Source of the DNA: an uncultured Bacilli bacterium | GTDB taxonomy: Bacteria > Bacillota_I > Bacilli_A > RF39 > UBA660 | Assembly: GCA_944358775.1 (NCBI GenBank) | Contig: CALVRU010000010.1 | Span: forward strand, 1 to 38,259 | Direction: 5' to 3' | Length of the DNA stretch: 38,259 nucleotides | Part shown: positions 16,906 to 25,657 of the stretch, one piece after another | Position numbering within the stretch: position 1 is the first letter of the stretch | How the letters are laid out: each line of letters opens with the position of its first letter | The notes under the pieces: generated by a model | The model's database searches: none | What the model was told of the DNA's origin: nothing | What the model saw: only the letters and a program-made list of their open reading frames with translations | Translations under genes and position numbers: made by a program

Positions 16906-17284
16906 TCTCAATCACTTCCTCAATTCCTTTTTCTAAATTGTTCTCCATTTTTTCATAATTTTTTGTTATGAAATCATTTGCCTTAGTTCGTCCACCATTT
17001 TTTGTTGCATGTCCATTTTTAATCAAATGGGTGAGACGATATTCTGGATCTTTTACATACCAAACATTCTTATAATTGTGTGGTTTATTAACTATATTTT
17101 TTTTAGATATGTATTTATAGTATTTTTTGCGATTTCCACGTGGTGCATCTCTTTTCGTATCTTGAACAAATTCATCAGTATAATTATCTATTTCTTTTCT
17201 GATACCATTGTCGATAGATTTGTGATACATTGATAATTCGTTCATGATTGTTTCTGATAAATCTTCGATTTTAACTGACCGCAT
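16895..17284 (-). CDS. HK97 gp10-like head-tail joining protein
   Basis: 129 residues. Contains the family's DAPRGNRKKYYKYISKK segment (an RxG-type basic patch), then a conserved turn with YRLTHLIKNGHATKNGGRTKA, where the LxxxGH motif is typical of HK97 gp10 proteins, and a helical end. These proteins act in head-tail connection or tail completion. It overlaps both neighbours by 11-14 bp. Confidence 0.85.
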   Translation of the reverse strand: MRSVKIEDLSETIMNELSMYHKSIDNGIRKEIDNYTDEFVQDTKRDAPRGNRKKYYKYISKKNIVNKPHNYKNVWYVKDPEYRLTHLIKNGHATKNGGRTKANDFITKNYEKMENNLEKGIEEVIENGY

Positions 17285-17585
17285 TATTAAACTCTCCTAC
17301 AATTGTAATGTCATGATTTTTCATTTCTTTGTTATCAACATTTTTTATATCAAAGATTTTATTCTTGTATATAATCCTATACATTGCAGTATTGTACTGA
17401 ATATCATCTATTTTTTTACAATATCTAATTTTAAAGTTAAATGTTCCTGATGTTATATTAGTTGAAGCATTATAGTATTCTTTACCATTAGATTTATTTA
17501 TATTAGCATGGCATGGATGATAATCACTCCATGTTTCATCATCCTTAATTTTTTGAATCATTATTGGTTGATTGTACGTTGCCAT
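17271..17585 (-). CDS. Head closure protein (SPP1 gp16-like)
   Basis: 104 residues, beta-barrel-like, with WSDYHPCHANINKSNGKEYYNAS and FKIRYCKKIDDIQYNTAMYRIIYKNKIFDI; the RYxxxI...YRIxYxxxxFDI pattern is that of phage head-tail adaptors. It caps the portal-adaptor channel and links to the tail. GAGGAT ribosome site; overlaps the upstream connector gene by 41 bp. Confidence 0.8.
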   Translation of the reverse strand: MATYNQPIMIQKIKDDETWSDYHPCHANINKSNGKEYYNASTNITSGTFNFKIRYCKKIDDIQYNTAMYRIIYKNKIFDIKNVDNKEMKNHDITIVGEFNNAVS

Positions 17586-17850
17586 TATTATCCTCGTATT
17601 TCAACTGCATAATAAAATCATTCTTTAACTTAGATATTGTATTATTTTCTTTCACAATGGACGAGCTTCGTTCGTACAAATCTTCAACGACAAAAAGGAC
17701 TAACTGTTTAGCCCTCTCATCGTTTTCTTGATATGAACCTACTGCCCCATCTAACCATTCTTTTGCAAGTTTAATATATCTTGTTAATCGTTCATCATGA
17801 TCGTTAAAGTCGATTCCCAACTCTTTTTTGACTTCTTCTAAAGTAAGCAT
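17545..17850 (-). CDS. Head-tail connector (HK97 gp6-like adaptor)
   Basis: 101 residues. LTLEEVKKELGIDFNDHDERLTRYIKLAKEWLDGAVG is the standard start of gp6/gp15-type adaptors, followed by ERAKQLVLFVVEDLYERSS. It forms the ring below the portal. Follows the capsid gene after 11 bases, with AGGTGTG ahead of the ATG. The last 20 residues are Asn-rich and probably disordered. Confidence 0.88.
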   Translation of the reverse strand: MLTLEEVKKELGIDFNDHDERLTRYIKLAKEWLDGAVGSYQENDERAKQLVLFVVEDLYERSSSIVKENNTISKLKNDFIMQLKYEDNNGNVQSTNNDSKN

Positions 17851-17861
17851 ATATTACACAC

Positions 17862-19118
17862 CTATGCAGTAGCAATTAGTTTGATTTCGATATAACCGTT
17901 TACGAACGCGTCTGCGTCGCGAACTTGGACATCTTCACGTTCAATTGCTCTGAATAACGTTAAATCTTCTTCGAACGCATTTAATTCACCTGCAGCGGCC
18001 ACATTTGAAGTCATGATATTGATTCTTTTACGGTCAAATAATTTAATTCCTTCTTTTAAATCACCAATAACAAATGGTAATTTAACTGCTGTCATTTCAT
18101 AATAATTTTGGCTGGAAGGGTTGCCAGATGGTTCTTCAACTGGAGTGTAAACTCCTGAATTTTTTGTGTAATAAGTTTTTCCGGATGTTACTGTGGCATC
18201 TGCTGATTTTGTATAAACATTTTCACTAGCAAAATCAGCGTTTGGAATTACACGAACTGGAATAGTAGTAGCACCAGCCGTTAAGACTGACTTCATAGGT
18301 TCTGCCGGATTTGCTTGTAACAAATAATTACCGTCTGTATCTTTCAAAGTGTCAAGATATTGTAATCCATCATCGTTTGTTACGATTGCAGAGGTTCCCT
18401 TGAATGCTTGACCTAACGTAACGTTTAGTACTTTCTTGATATCGTCTAGTCCAGTCAAAACAGTCTTTGCCTTTGTATTAATTGCATTGATGATTAATTT
18501 GTTACGTGTAACCCGACTCTCATCAGCAATCCAAGTTGTTATTTCGTCGTAAATATTGGCATCGCTATCTTCAAATAATTCGTTTGCTACTGGTAAGATG
18601 CCTGCATATTTACCGATTGTATATGAGATTCTGTCGTATTTAGGAGTGTTCTTTGTTCCAATTGTTTCACCTTCACCAACTTTTGAAAAACCAGTCTGTG
18701 AAGAACGTTTCTTGTAAGTTCTCTTACCACTGTTTGTAGAAACAGTTTCAACACTTACCAATTGTTGTAATGAAAATTTGGCTTCACGTAGATGCTCAAT
18801 GTCAGTTGATACATCTTCTGGTACAGTGTAACCACCGTCGGTGTTAGTTCCTTCGCTCATAGAATTTCGAATTTTTCTAATACTATTAGCAAAGTTTTTA
18901 ACTTTATCGGTTGCTTTGGCTTTGTTAACGACTTCATCGCCCAATTCCTCTTTTTCATTATTGAATAAACGTTCAGCAACTTTATATTCTCTTTCTAAGT
19001 CATCAATTTCAGCGATTTTACTCTCTGCTCCTTTAATATCTTTTGACTCAAACAATTTGTTTGCTTCATCGTTTAGTAATTCAATTTGTGCTTTGATTTC
19101 TCTCATTTTCTTATTCAT
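17862..19118 (-). CDS. Major capsid protein, HK97 fold
   Basis: 418 residues. Residues 1-90 are a coiled-coil delta domain that acts as an internal scaffold and is normally removed by the prohead protease. The mature part begins around GTNTDGGYTVPEDV and shows SLQQLVSVETVSTNSGKRTY, the E-loop and spine regions, GKYAGILPVANELFEDS, and the end with AFEEDLTLFRAIEREDVQV. A Thr/Tyr-rich stretch of about 45 residues (from ENVYTKSADATVTSGKTYY) interrupts the C-terminal part and looks like an inserted surface module. It overlaps the protease gene by 8 bp. Confidence 0.94.
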   Translation of the reverse strand: MNKKMREIKAQIELLNDEANKLFESKDIKGAESKIAEIDDLEREYKVAERLFNNEKEELGDEVVNKAKATDKVKNFANSIRKIRNSMSEGTNTDGGYTVPEDVSTDIEHLREAKFSLQQLVSVETVSTNSGKRTYKKRSSQTGFSKVGEGETIGTKNTPKYDRISYTIGKYAGILPVANELFEDSDANIYDEITTWIADESRVTRNKLIINAINTKAKTVLTGLDDIKKVLNVTLGQAFKGTSAIVTNDDGLQYLDTLKDTDGNYLLQANPAEPMKSVLTAGATTIPVRVIPNADFASENVYTKSADATVTSGKTYYTKNSGVYTPVEEPSGNPSSQNYYEMTAVKLPFVIGDLKEGIKLFDRKRINIMTSNVAAAGELNAFEEDLTLFRAIEREDVQVRDADAFVNGYIEIKLIATA

Positions 19119-19962
19119 TTACATCATTCCTTTCTTTCATTTTTTTAATAATCAATGAGGATTTAATCAAGCCTAATTTGGCCTTGATTTCTTGTTCTTT
19201 TGATTGATTTTCTGTAGAAATCGATTCTTTTTTGTCGTTTTCTAGTGTTTTTTCGTCAATTTTAGGAGAATTTTTCTCTTTTTTTTGCTCTTTTTCTTCA
19301 TTTTTTAATGACTTTTTAATAAAATCTGGCACGTTATGATAATTTTTAAACAAATTACTATGTATATTTGCGACCGCAACTTTCTCTTCATTAAGAATTG
19401 TAACGTTGAAATATTTATCCATATCACTAGCACTTAACCAAGTTTCATCGTTAATTAAGGATCTTATTTCGTCTTCACTAACTTTTGATTTGTTCATGTA
19501 CATTGGTAGCATTACGTTTTCTTCAATTTTATTTAATGCGTCAATAGTCTTTTGCATATCGATTGCATTTCCTACAGCCCAAGACATTGGTTTATGAACC
19601 ATCACTGTTGAATTTTTATATAAGTATAAGTTGTCTGCTACCATCATTAAGAATGAAGCAGCGCTTGCACTTAATCCGTCAACATAAGCATCTATATGCG
19701 TACCAGCGTCTTTCTTTCTCTGCAACATTGAAATCATCGTTGAAGCGGTAAACACATCACCACCTGGTGAATTAATGTATAGGTTTATTTTTTGAACATT
19801 TCCGATATCGTCAAGTTCTTTTTTGAAATCCATTAATCCGACATCCGTTTGGCTTTCTTCTCCGGTCCAATAGTCAACAGATTTTTCTTGAACAATTTCA
19901 CCATATATAAATAAATCTGCTGTTGAAGGAGATTTGTTTTTGAATTCGTAAAACTTCTTCAT
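19111..19962 (-). CDS. ClpP-type prohead protease
   Basis: 283 residues. A ClpP/crotonase-fold serine protease covers about 15-195: INSPGGDVFTASTM (63-76), the catalytic Ser region GLSASAAS (Ser100 probable), His123 in VMVHKPM, and ETWLSASD near 173-180 with the third catalytic residue. The last 75 residues are a charged, probably scaffold-like tail. Its likely job is to cut the capsid delta domain during head maturation. The ATG overlaps the portal stop by one base (TAATG). Confidence 0.92.
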   Translation of the reverse strand: MKKFYEFKNKSPSTADLFIYGEIVQEKSVDYWTGEESQTDVGLMDFKKELDDIGNVQKINLYINSPGGDVFTASTMISMLQRKKDAGTHIDAYVDGLSASAASFLMMVADNLYLYKNSTVMVHKPMSWAVGNAIDMQKTIDALNKIEENVMLPMYMNKSKVSEDEIRSLINDETWLSASDMDKYFNVTILNEEKVAVANIHSNLFKNYHNVPDFIKKSLKNEEKEQKKEKNSPKIDEKTLENDKKESISTENQSKEQEIKAKLGLIKSSLIIKKMKERNDVNE

Positions 19963-21197
19963 TATTCATCACCCCCTTCCGTTCCTTTGGCCCCATATTG
20001 TGAACCAATTTGATTAATCTCAATTGTTGAACCATTTCCAATCAATTTATTTCCACCTTCTTTTGCATCTAGATCTAAAAATGCTCTTGCCTCATTTGGA
20101 GTATATAAAAAGTTAGCAATTCCTTTTGTAAGACTCTCTACCTGCGTCTTTAAATCTGTCCTTAAAAGGATTCCTGTACTAAATTTAAAGTAGTATCCTT
20201 GCTTAATTTCTTCTGAAGTAAGTAATTTATAATTTAACTCCTCTTCGTATTGCTCTAATATATACAATAAAGTTTCAACTAAAAAAGCCAAGTTTTGACT
20301 CTCGCTCGAATTGTAACTTGACTTTGAATAATCATTGATTTGCACAGGTTTTATACCAAATGCATTAGCGATTTGCAATGCACTGTATTTTTTTAATTCC
20401 AAGAATTCGTTATCGGCTAATTTAGTTGTTAATGGAGTTAAGTCTGTCCCTAACGGAATCGGAATTAATCCTTTTCCTACATCAACTTCTCCTTTCGCAT
20501 ATTTCTCGATATTTTTAAGAAAATTTTTGACAGTTTCATCTTTTAAATCGCCGGTATATTTTACGACGGCCTTTGCTGTAAAACCCGAATCGTAAAGAGC
20601 ATTTTGCATTTGTTGTGCCTTTTGGTTTCCTTGAATTGTCGTACTTAATATTTCTCTTACACTCAAGGACTTAATTCCATCAAATGTAGTTGACGTTTTA
20701 AAATGCAAAATTTCCTCACTTGAAAACTTATATATTTGTTCTCCAGTATTGTATATATACCAAATATCTGGAATATCACTTAACAGTTTTCCATCATCAT
20801 ACCAAATATCAACCTGAGTGCTATCTAACGGTATTAATTGTAAATTTTTACCATATCCACTTATATAAACATAAGCATTTCCATAATGATTTCGACATTG
20901 TTCAATTGTACTTTTAAACACAGTGGCAGTCATGTATCGATTGGGTCTATTTCTCACAACGTTATACAAATTGTGCTTTCGTGCCTCTATCACACCGTTT
21001 TTCTTGGTTTTTTGTAATAACTTCAATGGTAACTTACCAACTGCTTCACTCAATATTTTTAAACAAGCAAAATATGTTGCTTCTGATCTTTCGTCGCGTT
21101 CAAGATGTTTATCGATTCCTAAAAAATCTGCAAGTTTAACCCATTCTGTCATATCATATTTATTTTTGGGCTTAAAAATTTTGTCTAATATTTTCAT
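19962..21197 (-). CDS. Portal protein, HK97 family
   Basis: 411 residues, the expected size. Recognisable stretches are FACLKILSEAVGKLPLKL, RPNRYMTATVFK, GNAYVYISGYGK, ALQIANAFGIKPVQIND, and the C-terminal LYTPNEARAFLDLDAKEGG. The portal forms the dodecameric ring at the packaging vertex. It follows the terminase by 10 bases and overlaps the protease. Confidence 0.94.
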   Translation of the reverse strand: MKILDKIFKPKNKYDMTEWVKLADFLGIDKHLERDERSEATYFACLKILSEAVGKLPLKLLQKTKKNGVIEARKHNLYNVVRNRPNRYMTATVFKSTIEQCRNHYGNAYVYISGYGKNLQLIPLDSTQVDIWYDDGKLLSDIPDIWYIYNTGEQIYKFSSEEILHFKTSTTFDGIKSLSVREILSTTIQGNQKAQQMQNALYDSGFTAKAVVKYTGDLKDETVKNFLKNIEKYAKGEVDVGKGLIPIPLGTDLTPLTTKLADNEFLELKKYSALQIANAFGIKPVQINDYSKSSYNSSESQNLAFLVETLLYILEQYEEELNYKLLTSEEIKQGYYFKFSTGILLRTDLKTQVESLTKGIANFLYTPNEARAFLDLDAKEGGNKLIGNGSTIEINQIGSQYGAKGTEGGDE

Positions 21198-21207
21198 TTT
21201 ATCACCT

Positions 21208-22953
21208 CTAATTCCACGACATTTGTTCTAAATACTTATTCATTTCTTCTTCTAAATTAACTTTATTATCATCTTCTTGTAATTTCATATATGCAATATG
21301 AGCATCAATAATCGCATCAACTACGTCTATTCTCTTATATTTGGCATGAGGTTCTTTATCAACTTTCTTTTCATCAAATGAATTCTTAACAATTTTTGCG
21401 TTACTTACAGACCAACTAAGCAATTCATTTTTTTGATTATATTCGACTTTTCCTGATTTGATATTTAATTGCATATCCTCTGTACCATCATTTAAAAAAC
21501 GAGCGCTCTGAGTAATCATCAACAATGGAGCTCCGAATTCCTCTAAATCTGTCAAAAAAGTATCAGCGTTGTGAGGATCATATCCTATACCTTTTACATT
21601 AAGTTCGTATTTATCAATTAATTCATGCAAATGCTTAATAATAAATTTATAATCATTTTTATATTCATCACTACTACCCGTAACCGTTAATAGTTCTTGA
21701 CTTTCCCAAACATCGTAGGGAGCTATATCAGTTTTAATATGCTCCTCTAATCTTCCCTTCGGCATAAAAGAATGACTATAAATATAAAATGACTCTCCTC
21801 TTGGTATTTCAATTGCTATACTTGTTAAATCTCCTCCACTTGACAAGTCAAAACCAATATAACAATCTCTGTATCCATCAACTAATACAACATCGTCCAA
21901 TGTCTTATTTGATCCACATGCTTTCCATTTTTCTAACTCAACAAATGAATTATCAGTATTGTTAGTCCATAAATTAAGCCTTTTTATCATGAAATCACGA
22001 AGTTCATCTCCGCCCATATCTTTGGCAGTTTCTGCATCAACGTGTAACGTTTCAATTCCTTTTTCTGTTGATGCTAAATATGGATTGGCTTTAATATAAT
22101 TGGATTCGTCAAAAATATCATCACCTTTGTCTAAACAGTAGATGTCAGCAAAGAAATCCTCTGCAGTATTAGTTCCCTCCAAAATATTTATCGCATAACT
22201 ATCCATGTCGTAGCAAAATGAATTTTGTTTTTCTCCACGAGTTGTAATCATAGACACAAGCGTTTCGTCTAACGCAACGGTTCCATCATAAATTGTCTTG
22301 TAAATTTTATTTGATGTGTGTTGATGTAATTCATCAATACTACTAAAAATAGATTGAAAACCATCGTCTAGGCCAGATTCTTTGGATAACGCTTCAATCG
22401 TGGACTTAGTTTGTTTTGAAACAATCATAGATTTATAATCTTTGATATCAAACATCTCACTCAAATCTTTATCAGACTCGATAAATTTAGCCATAGCTTC
22501 CCAAGCAATTCTAGCTTGTCGTTTCTTTGTTGCAACTGTAAATAACTTACCATAATGATACCCACTAAATCCTGATATATAAGTGCCAAGAATACCGTTT
22601 TCAATTGATTTGCCGTTCTGTCTAGCTTTGGAAATATATGATCGACGAAATCTACGAAAACCATTTAATTTTTTCCATCCAAATCTGGAGCCGATATCAA
22701 ATGCCTGTTCTTCTATTAATTTAACAGGTTTAGGTTCTTTACCATCTGCGATAATAAGTGTTTCTGCAAATTCTAAGATTCGTTCACTTGCATTTATATC
22801 CCAATAATACGGAAAATCCTTTGTCCTTTGTTTTTTTAAATTTTCTAGATGTCTTTTACATGCTAAATAGTGATATCTGCATGATATCACTTTATGTTCA
22901 ACAACTTTCTTAGCATGATCTGTAACTCTATCTCTAGATAACGAACTTTGCAA
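21208..22953 (-). CDS. terL: Terminase large subunit
   Basis: 581 residues. The ATPase Walker A is ARQNGKS (110-116), Walker B with catalytic Glu is SSIDELH (204-210), and the RNase H-like nuclease starts at YIGFDLSSGGDLTSI (about 367) with further acidic residues in YDPHNAD and VVDAIIDAH. It packages and cuts phage DNA. Translation seems to start at TTG 22953, overlapping the small subunit by 20 bp with a weak ribosome site, so coupling is likely; no better in-frame start is close. Confidence 0.95.
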   Translation of the reverse strand: MQSSLSRDRVTDHAKKVVEHKVISCRYHYLACKRHLENLKKQRTKDFPYYWDINASERILEFAETLIIADGKEPKPVKLIEEQAFDIGSRFGWKKLNGFRRFRRSYISKARQNGKSIENGILGTYISGFSGYHYGKLFTVATKKRQARIAWEAMAKFIESDKDLSEMFDIKDYKSMIVSKQTKSTIEALSKESGLDDGFQSIFSSIDELHQHTSNKIYKTIYDGTVALDETLVSMITTRGEKQNSFCYDMDSYAINILEGTNTAEDFFADIYCLDKGDDIFDESNYIKANPYLASTEKGIETLHVDAETAKDMGGDELRDFMIKRLNLWTNNTDNSFVELEKWKACGSNKTLDDVVLVDGYRDCYIGFDLSSGGDLTSIAIEIPRGESFYIYSHSFMPKGRLEEHIKTDIAPYDVWESQELLTVTGSSDEYKNDYKFIIKHLHELIDKYELNVKGIGYDPHNADTFLTDLEEFGAPLLMITQSARFLNDGTEDMQLNIKSGKVEYNQKNELLSWSVSNAKIVKNSFDEKKVDKEPHAKYKRIDVVDAIIDAHIAYMKLQEDDNKVNLEEEMNKYLEQMSWN

Positions 22954-23398
22954 ATTTATTTTCTTTTGGATTTTCCGGTGTTTTTGGTAAAATCAATTTG
23001 CATCGAGAAGTAATTGTTAGTCCTAAATCATTGGCACATGCTCTACATTGCTTAAATGATTTATCTTGAAGGGTCATGATTCTATCTAATTGGTCAATAT
23101 CATTTTTTATTTCTTTTTTATTTAATTTTTTGGTTAATGACAAATATGTGTGCTTTGAAATGATATATCTTGCCAAGCAATCCTCGTCTAGTTCTGTCAT
23201 TATTCCTATATAAAGCAATTTACTTGCGATTTCTTGGAATTCTTCTTTTTGTTTTTTTGTTAAATAGCCTGGTATATTAATGTTTTTCAAATCCACTTTT
23301 AACTCACTTGCTTGGCGCTCAGCAATCTCTTCTTTTGTAAGATGTTTTTTGCCCTTTGCTTGAATCAATTCAATTGGTTGACGTGTTCGTGGCACCAT
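22934..23398 (-). CDS. terS: Terminase small subunit, P27 family
   Basis: 154 residues from ATG 23398, 5 nt behind GAGGGGAA; a TTG at 23413 in frame is weaker. Contains LTKKQKEEFQEIASKLLYIGIMTELDEDCLARYI, then a helical region and RCKLILPKTPENPKENKF near the end, the P27-type pattern. It recognises phage DNA for packaging. HK97-like phages with an HNH protein next to P27-type small terminase usually package from cos sites. Confidence 0.88.
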   Translation of the reverse strand: MVPRTRQPIELIQAKGKKHLTKEEIAERQASELKVDLKNINIPGYLTKKQKEEFQEIASKLLYIGIMTELDEDCLARYIISKHTYLSLTKKLNKKEIKNDIDQLDRIMTLQDKSFKQCRACANDLGLTITSRCKLILPKTPENPKENKFAKFVI

Positions 23399-23413
23399 AT
23401 CACTTCCCCTCAA

Positions 23414-23515
23414 ACAAAATTTTATTTGGGGAATTTTTTCTACACAATACTCCCCTGCACCGTTCCCAAGCGAATTCCAAATACTTTTTTAACCACCCCT
23501 GGCATATAAAAATTA
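23414..23515. other. Candidate cos region
   Basis: 102 bases without a credible gene between the small terminase and the next upstream gene, richer in G tracts than its surroundings on the minus strand (CCAGGGGTGG, GGGAACGGTGCAGGGGAG, TTCCCC). Position next to terS and the HNH gene, and this composition, resemble cos sites of other HK97-type phages of Bacillota. A 22-codon frame (23440..23505) has no ribosome site. The exact cleavage point cannot be read from the sequence. Confidence 0.4.
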
Positions 23516-23851
23516 CTATTTTTGAGTACCATTTCCTTCTTGTGAATTTTTATTTTTTAGATTTTCATTATCCTTTTCTTCATCAGTTCCATTATTTTTA
23601 TTATTTAAATTATCATTATCTTTTTTACTATTTGATTTCTGGTTATCTTTACTTGCATCTTCTTGCGGTGAAGTATTTTCTTGTTCGCTGTTATAAATGA
23701 TTGCAACTGGTTTATCTTTATATCTTGCTTTTAAAATTTCATTAGCTCGTGATTCATCGGCAATCTCAAATAATTCTCCATATTTGATTTTCTTTCGTTC
23801 CTTAGTTAAAGTAAGATCTGTCATATCGATGACAACTTGTTTTAGTTTCAT
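23516..23851 (-). CDS. Small phage protein with acidic disordered tail
   Basis: 111 residues. Residues 1-52 are folded-looking: KLKQVVIDMTDLTL, then YGELFEIADESRANEILKARYKDKPVAII, a pattern common in small phage head-gene-region proteins. Residues 53-111 are almost only Asn, Lys, Asp, Glu, Gln and Ser and surely disordered. It overlaps the HNH gene by 4 bp (ATGA). Lies between HNH and terminase; possibly a packaging or head accessory protein. Function unknown. Confidence 0.7.
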   Translation of the reverse strand: MKLKQVVIDMTDLTLTKERKKIKYGELFEIADESRANEILKARYKDKPVAIIYNSEQENTSPQEDASKDNQKSNSKKDNDNLNNKNNGTDEEKDNENLKNKNSQEGNGTQK

Positions 23852-24243
23852 TCTTTCCCTCTCTTCTGAAATCTTTTATGATAAAAATTATGACAATCTA
23901 TGCAAACAGATTCTGTATTATTATAATCGAGACGCTTTTCCCATCCTTCATCTGTTTGAATCGGTTTTTTATGATGTACTTCTGTAGCAATTTTTTTAAT
24001 TCCTTTTTTAGCACATCGCTCACACAAATATTTGCTATCTTGTAATCTTTTTTCTTTGAGAAATTTCCATTCACTACTTTTATAAAATTTTAAATATTTA
24101 TTATCTCTCGTTTTATTGTACTTTCTATTCGAGATAATATGTGATTCTTGCATCTCAGTTTCTACAATCTTCAAACATTTATCACAGTATCTATTTGGAT
24201 ATTGTATTATTTTTTTACATCTAGCGCATAATTTTATTACCAT
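23848..24243 (-). CDS. HNH endonuclease of packaging module
   Basis: 131 residues from ATG 24243, behind AAAGGAAATC. Four Cys pairs (CARC, CDKC, CERC, CIDC) suggest two zinc-bound knuckles; the active site is EVHHKKPIQ, with N in YNNTESVCIDCHNFYH. In HK97-like phages such HNH proteins act with terminase in cos cleavage. It is the first gene of the late operon after the terminator/regulatory site, which fits a packaging role rather than a homing endonuclease. Confidence 0.9.
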   Translation of the reverse strand: MVIKLCARCKKIIQYPNRYCDKCLKIVETEMQESHIISNRKYNKTRDNKYLKFYKSSEWKFLKEKRLQDSKYLCERCAKKGIKKIATEVHHKKPIQTDEGWEKRLDYNNTESVCIDCHNFYHKRFQKRGKE

Positions 24244-24265
24244 GATTTCCTTTCTTTCTTGCACC

Positions 24266-24298
24266 AAAAAAAGTCATCCGCTGTGGATAACTTTTTTT
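24266..24298. terminator. Bidirectional terminator between middle and late genes
   Basis: Stem with seven A-T pairs, GT/AC, one mismatch and ATCC/GGAT, loop GCTGT. Each strand ends in seven Ts. Middle transcription would end here; late transcription must start near or pass it, so this is a probable control point for the regulator at 24337. Confidence 0.8.
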
Positions 24299-24301
24299 AT
24301 T

Positions 24302-24325
24302 TGTAAAAATTTCTACATTTTTACA
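24302..24325. promoter_or_regulatory. Dyad, possible late-regulator site
   Basis: Perfect inverted repeat TGTAAAAAT-TTCTAC-ATTTTTACA, 11 bases past the end of the regulator gene and just upstream of the terminator and late operon. No clear sigma-A promoter is visible here, in keeping with an activator-dependent late promoter. Role inferred from position only. Confidence 0.45.
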
Positions 24326-24336
24326 TTTTAAATATA

Positions 24337-24786
24337 TCACTTTTTTTCTGGACAAAACGGACAATGTTTGTTTTTTTGTAAAATTCTATCATGCTCTTTA
24401 CGAATCGAATCAACAGTTGCATTTGGTCCCATTAAATTTGCAATCTTAATCCATGACAGTTGATCAATGTATCGATATGTGAAAATTCTTCTGATTCTAC
24501 TAGTTGGTAATTGGTCGATAAATTTTTCTAACTCAATTTGCATTTCTAATAATTTATTATATCTGGTTGATAGTATATTTCTATATTTTTCTATTCTCTT
24601 TTGAATTCTAGCATCTTGTCCGTATATTTTTGTATGACACAACATAACTGGACTTTTAGTTGTACTATCAACGACATCACATACTGTCTCTTGCGATTTT
24701 GGTTCTAACTTCTTGATTTTTTTATTTAATAATTTAATTTCTTCTCGAATATCAACCAATTGTTTTAATGCTTCTTTTAAATTCAT
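24337..24786 (-). CDS. ArpU/RinA-like late transcription regulator
   Basis: 149 residues. The N-terminal half is coiled coil (to about 30) and helical; the C-terminal part holds a sigma-70 region-4-like helix-turn-helix, RRIFTYRYIDQLSWIKIANLMG followed by VDSIRKEHDRIL. Proteins of this kind (ArpU, RinA, DUF1492-like) sit last in the middle operon, directly before the terminase module, and switch on late genes. The dyad and terminator at 24266..24325 lie right after it. Confidence 0.82.
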   Translation of the reverse strand: MNLKEALKQLVDIREEIKLLNKKIKKLEPKSQETVCDVVDSTTKSPVMLCHTKIYGQDARIQKRIEKYRNILSTRYNKLLEMQIELEKFIDQLPTSRIRRIFTYRYIDQLSWIKIANLMGPNATVDSIRKEHDRILQKNKHCPFCPEKK

Positions 24787-24807
24787 CTAACCAACTCCTT
24801 TTACATC

Positions 24808-25653
24808 CTAATTCGCATTAATAAATGGAATTGCACTATCTGTCATTGTTGTTGGTAACTGTCCATTCCATTTCTCGATAAACTGTTGTGCTATGATTTG
24901 ATCCGTTAATGATTGTTGTAACAGAGCGTTCGCTTCTGCCTCACCTTGTGCCTCAACTTTTTTCTTTTCTGCGTCAATTTTAGCCTTTTCTAACTGATTC
25001 TTAGACGTTTCTACTTCTTGTTCTGCAACTGCCTTTTGTTCAATTGCTTGGTTATATGATTCACTAAAGTCGAAATTATTAATTGAAACTGCTACACTAT
25101 TGATACCATATGACGAAATTCTTTCGTTCAGTGTATTATTGATAGCAAGCGAAACATCGCTACGTTTTGTAACTAATTCTTCGGCCGTATATTGTGATAT
25201 AACCGCTTTTATTGTTTCTTGAATAGCCGGTTCCAACACGGTCAGTTGATAATTTGTTCCAACTGTTTTGTATAAATCGACCGCTTTTGTACCATCAATT
25301 TGGTAATTAATAGAAACTTTGATATTGTTTACAATTTGCAAATCTTTTGTTGATGTTGAAAATGCTTCCTCGTTTTCATATTTTTGTACCTTTACATTGA
25401 TTTTTTTCATATCCTCAAAAGGTAGTTTAAATACAATCCCTGTATCAGTTGTACTGCTCACAATTTCTCCAAATCTAACTTTGATTCCTACTTCTCCAGT
25501 TTTAATCGTTGTAAAACAGCCAAAGATATTAACCAATAATGCCAAAAGTCCAAATAACATTTTTGGTCTAACTTTCCACTTAAACTCCCGATCAAATCCC
25601 AATAATAAACTTATAATAACTGTAAAAATAATACTAAAAATAATTAATGCCAT
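24808..25653 (-). CDS. SPFH/prohibitin-like membrane protein
   Basis: 281 residues. Two N-terminal hydrophobic segments (about 2-18 and 31-50) are followed by an SPFH (band 7) domain: GEVGIKVRFGEIVSSTTDTGIVFKLP, LQIVNNIKVSINYQID, ISQYTAEELVTKRSDVSLAIN, NERISSYGINSVAVSINNFDFS; then a long Ala/Glu/Lys coiled coil (215-245) and a short C-terminal cap. SPFH proteins form ring-shaped membrane scaffolds. It is a full-length member, in the middle operon. Phage copies exist but their role is poorly known; protecting the membrane, controlling proteases or excluding other phages are possibilities. Confidence 0.9.
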   Translation of the reverse strand: MALIIFSIIFTVIISLLLGFDREFKWKVRPKMLFGLLALLVNIFGCFTTIKTGEVGIKVRFGEIVSSTTDTGIVFKLPFEDMKKINVKVQKYENEEAFSTSTKDLQIVNNIKVSINYQIDGTKAVDLYKTVGTNYQLTVLEPAIQETIKAVISQYTAEELVTKRSDVSLAINNTLNERISSYGINSVAVSINNFDFSESYNQAIEQKAVAEQEVETSKNQLEKAKIDAEKKKVEAQGEAEANALLQQSLTDQIIAQQFIEKWNGQLPTTMTDSAIPFINAN

Positions 25654-25657
25654 GCTT

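Noticed and set aside
23440..23505. 22-codon ORF on the minus strand before terS
   Set aside because: No ribosome site and in a region better explained as a packaging site.
24266..24298. CRISPR-like or mobile terminal repeat
   Set aside because: A single hairpin with T tracts on both strands is simply a bidirectional terminator.
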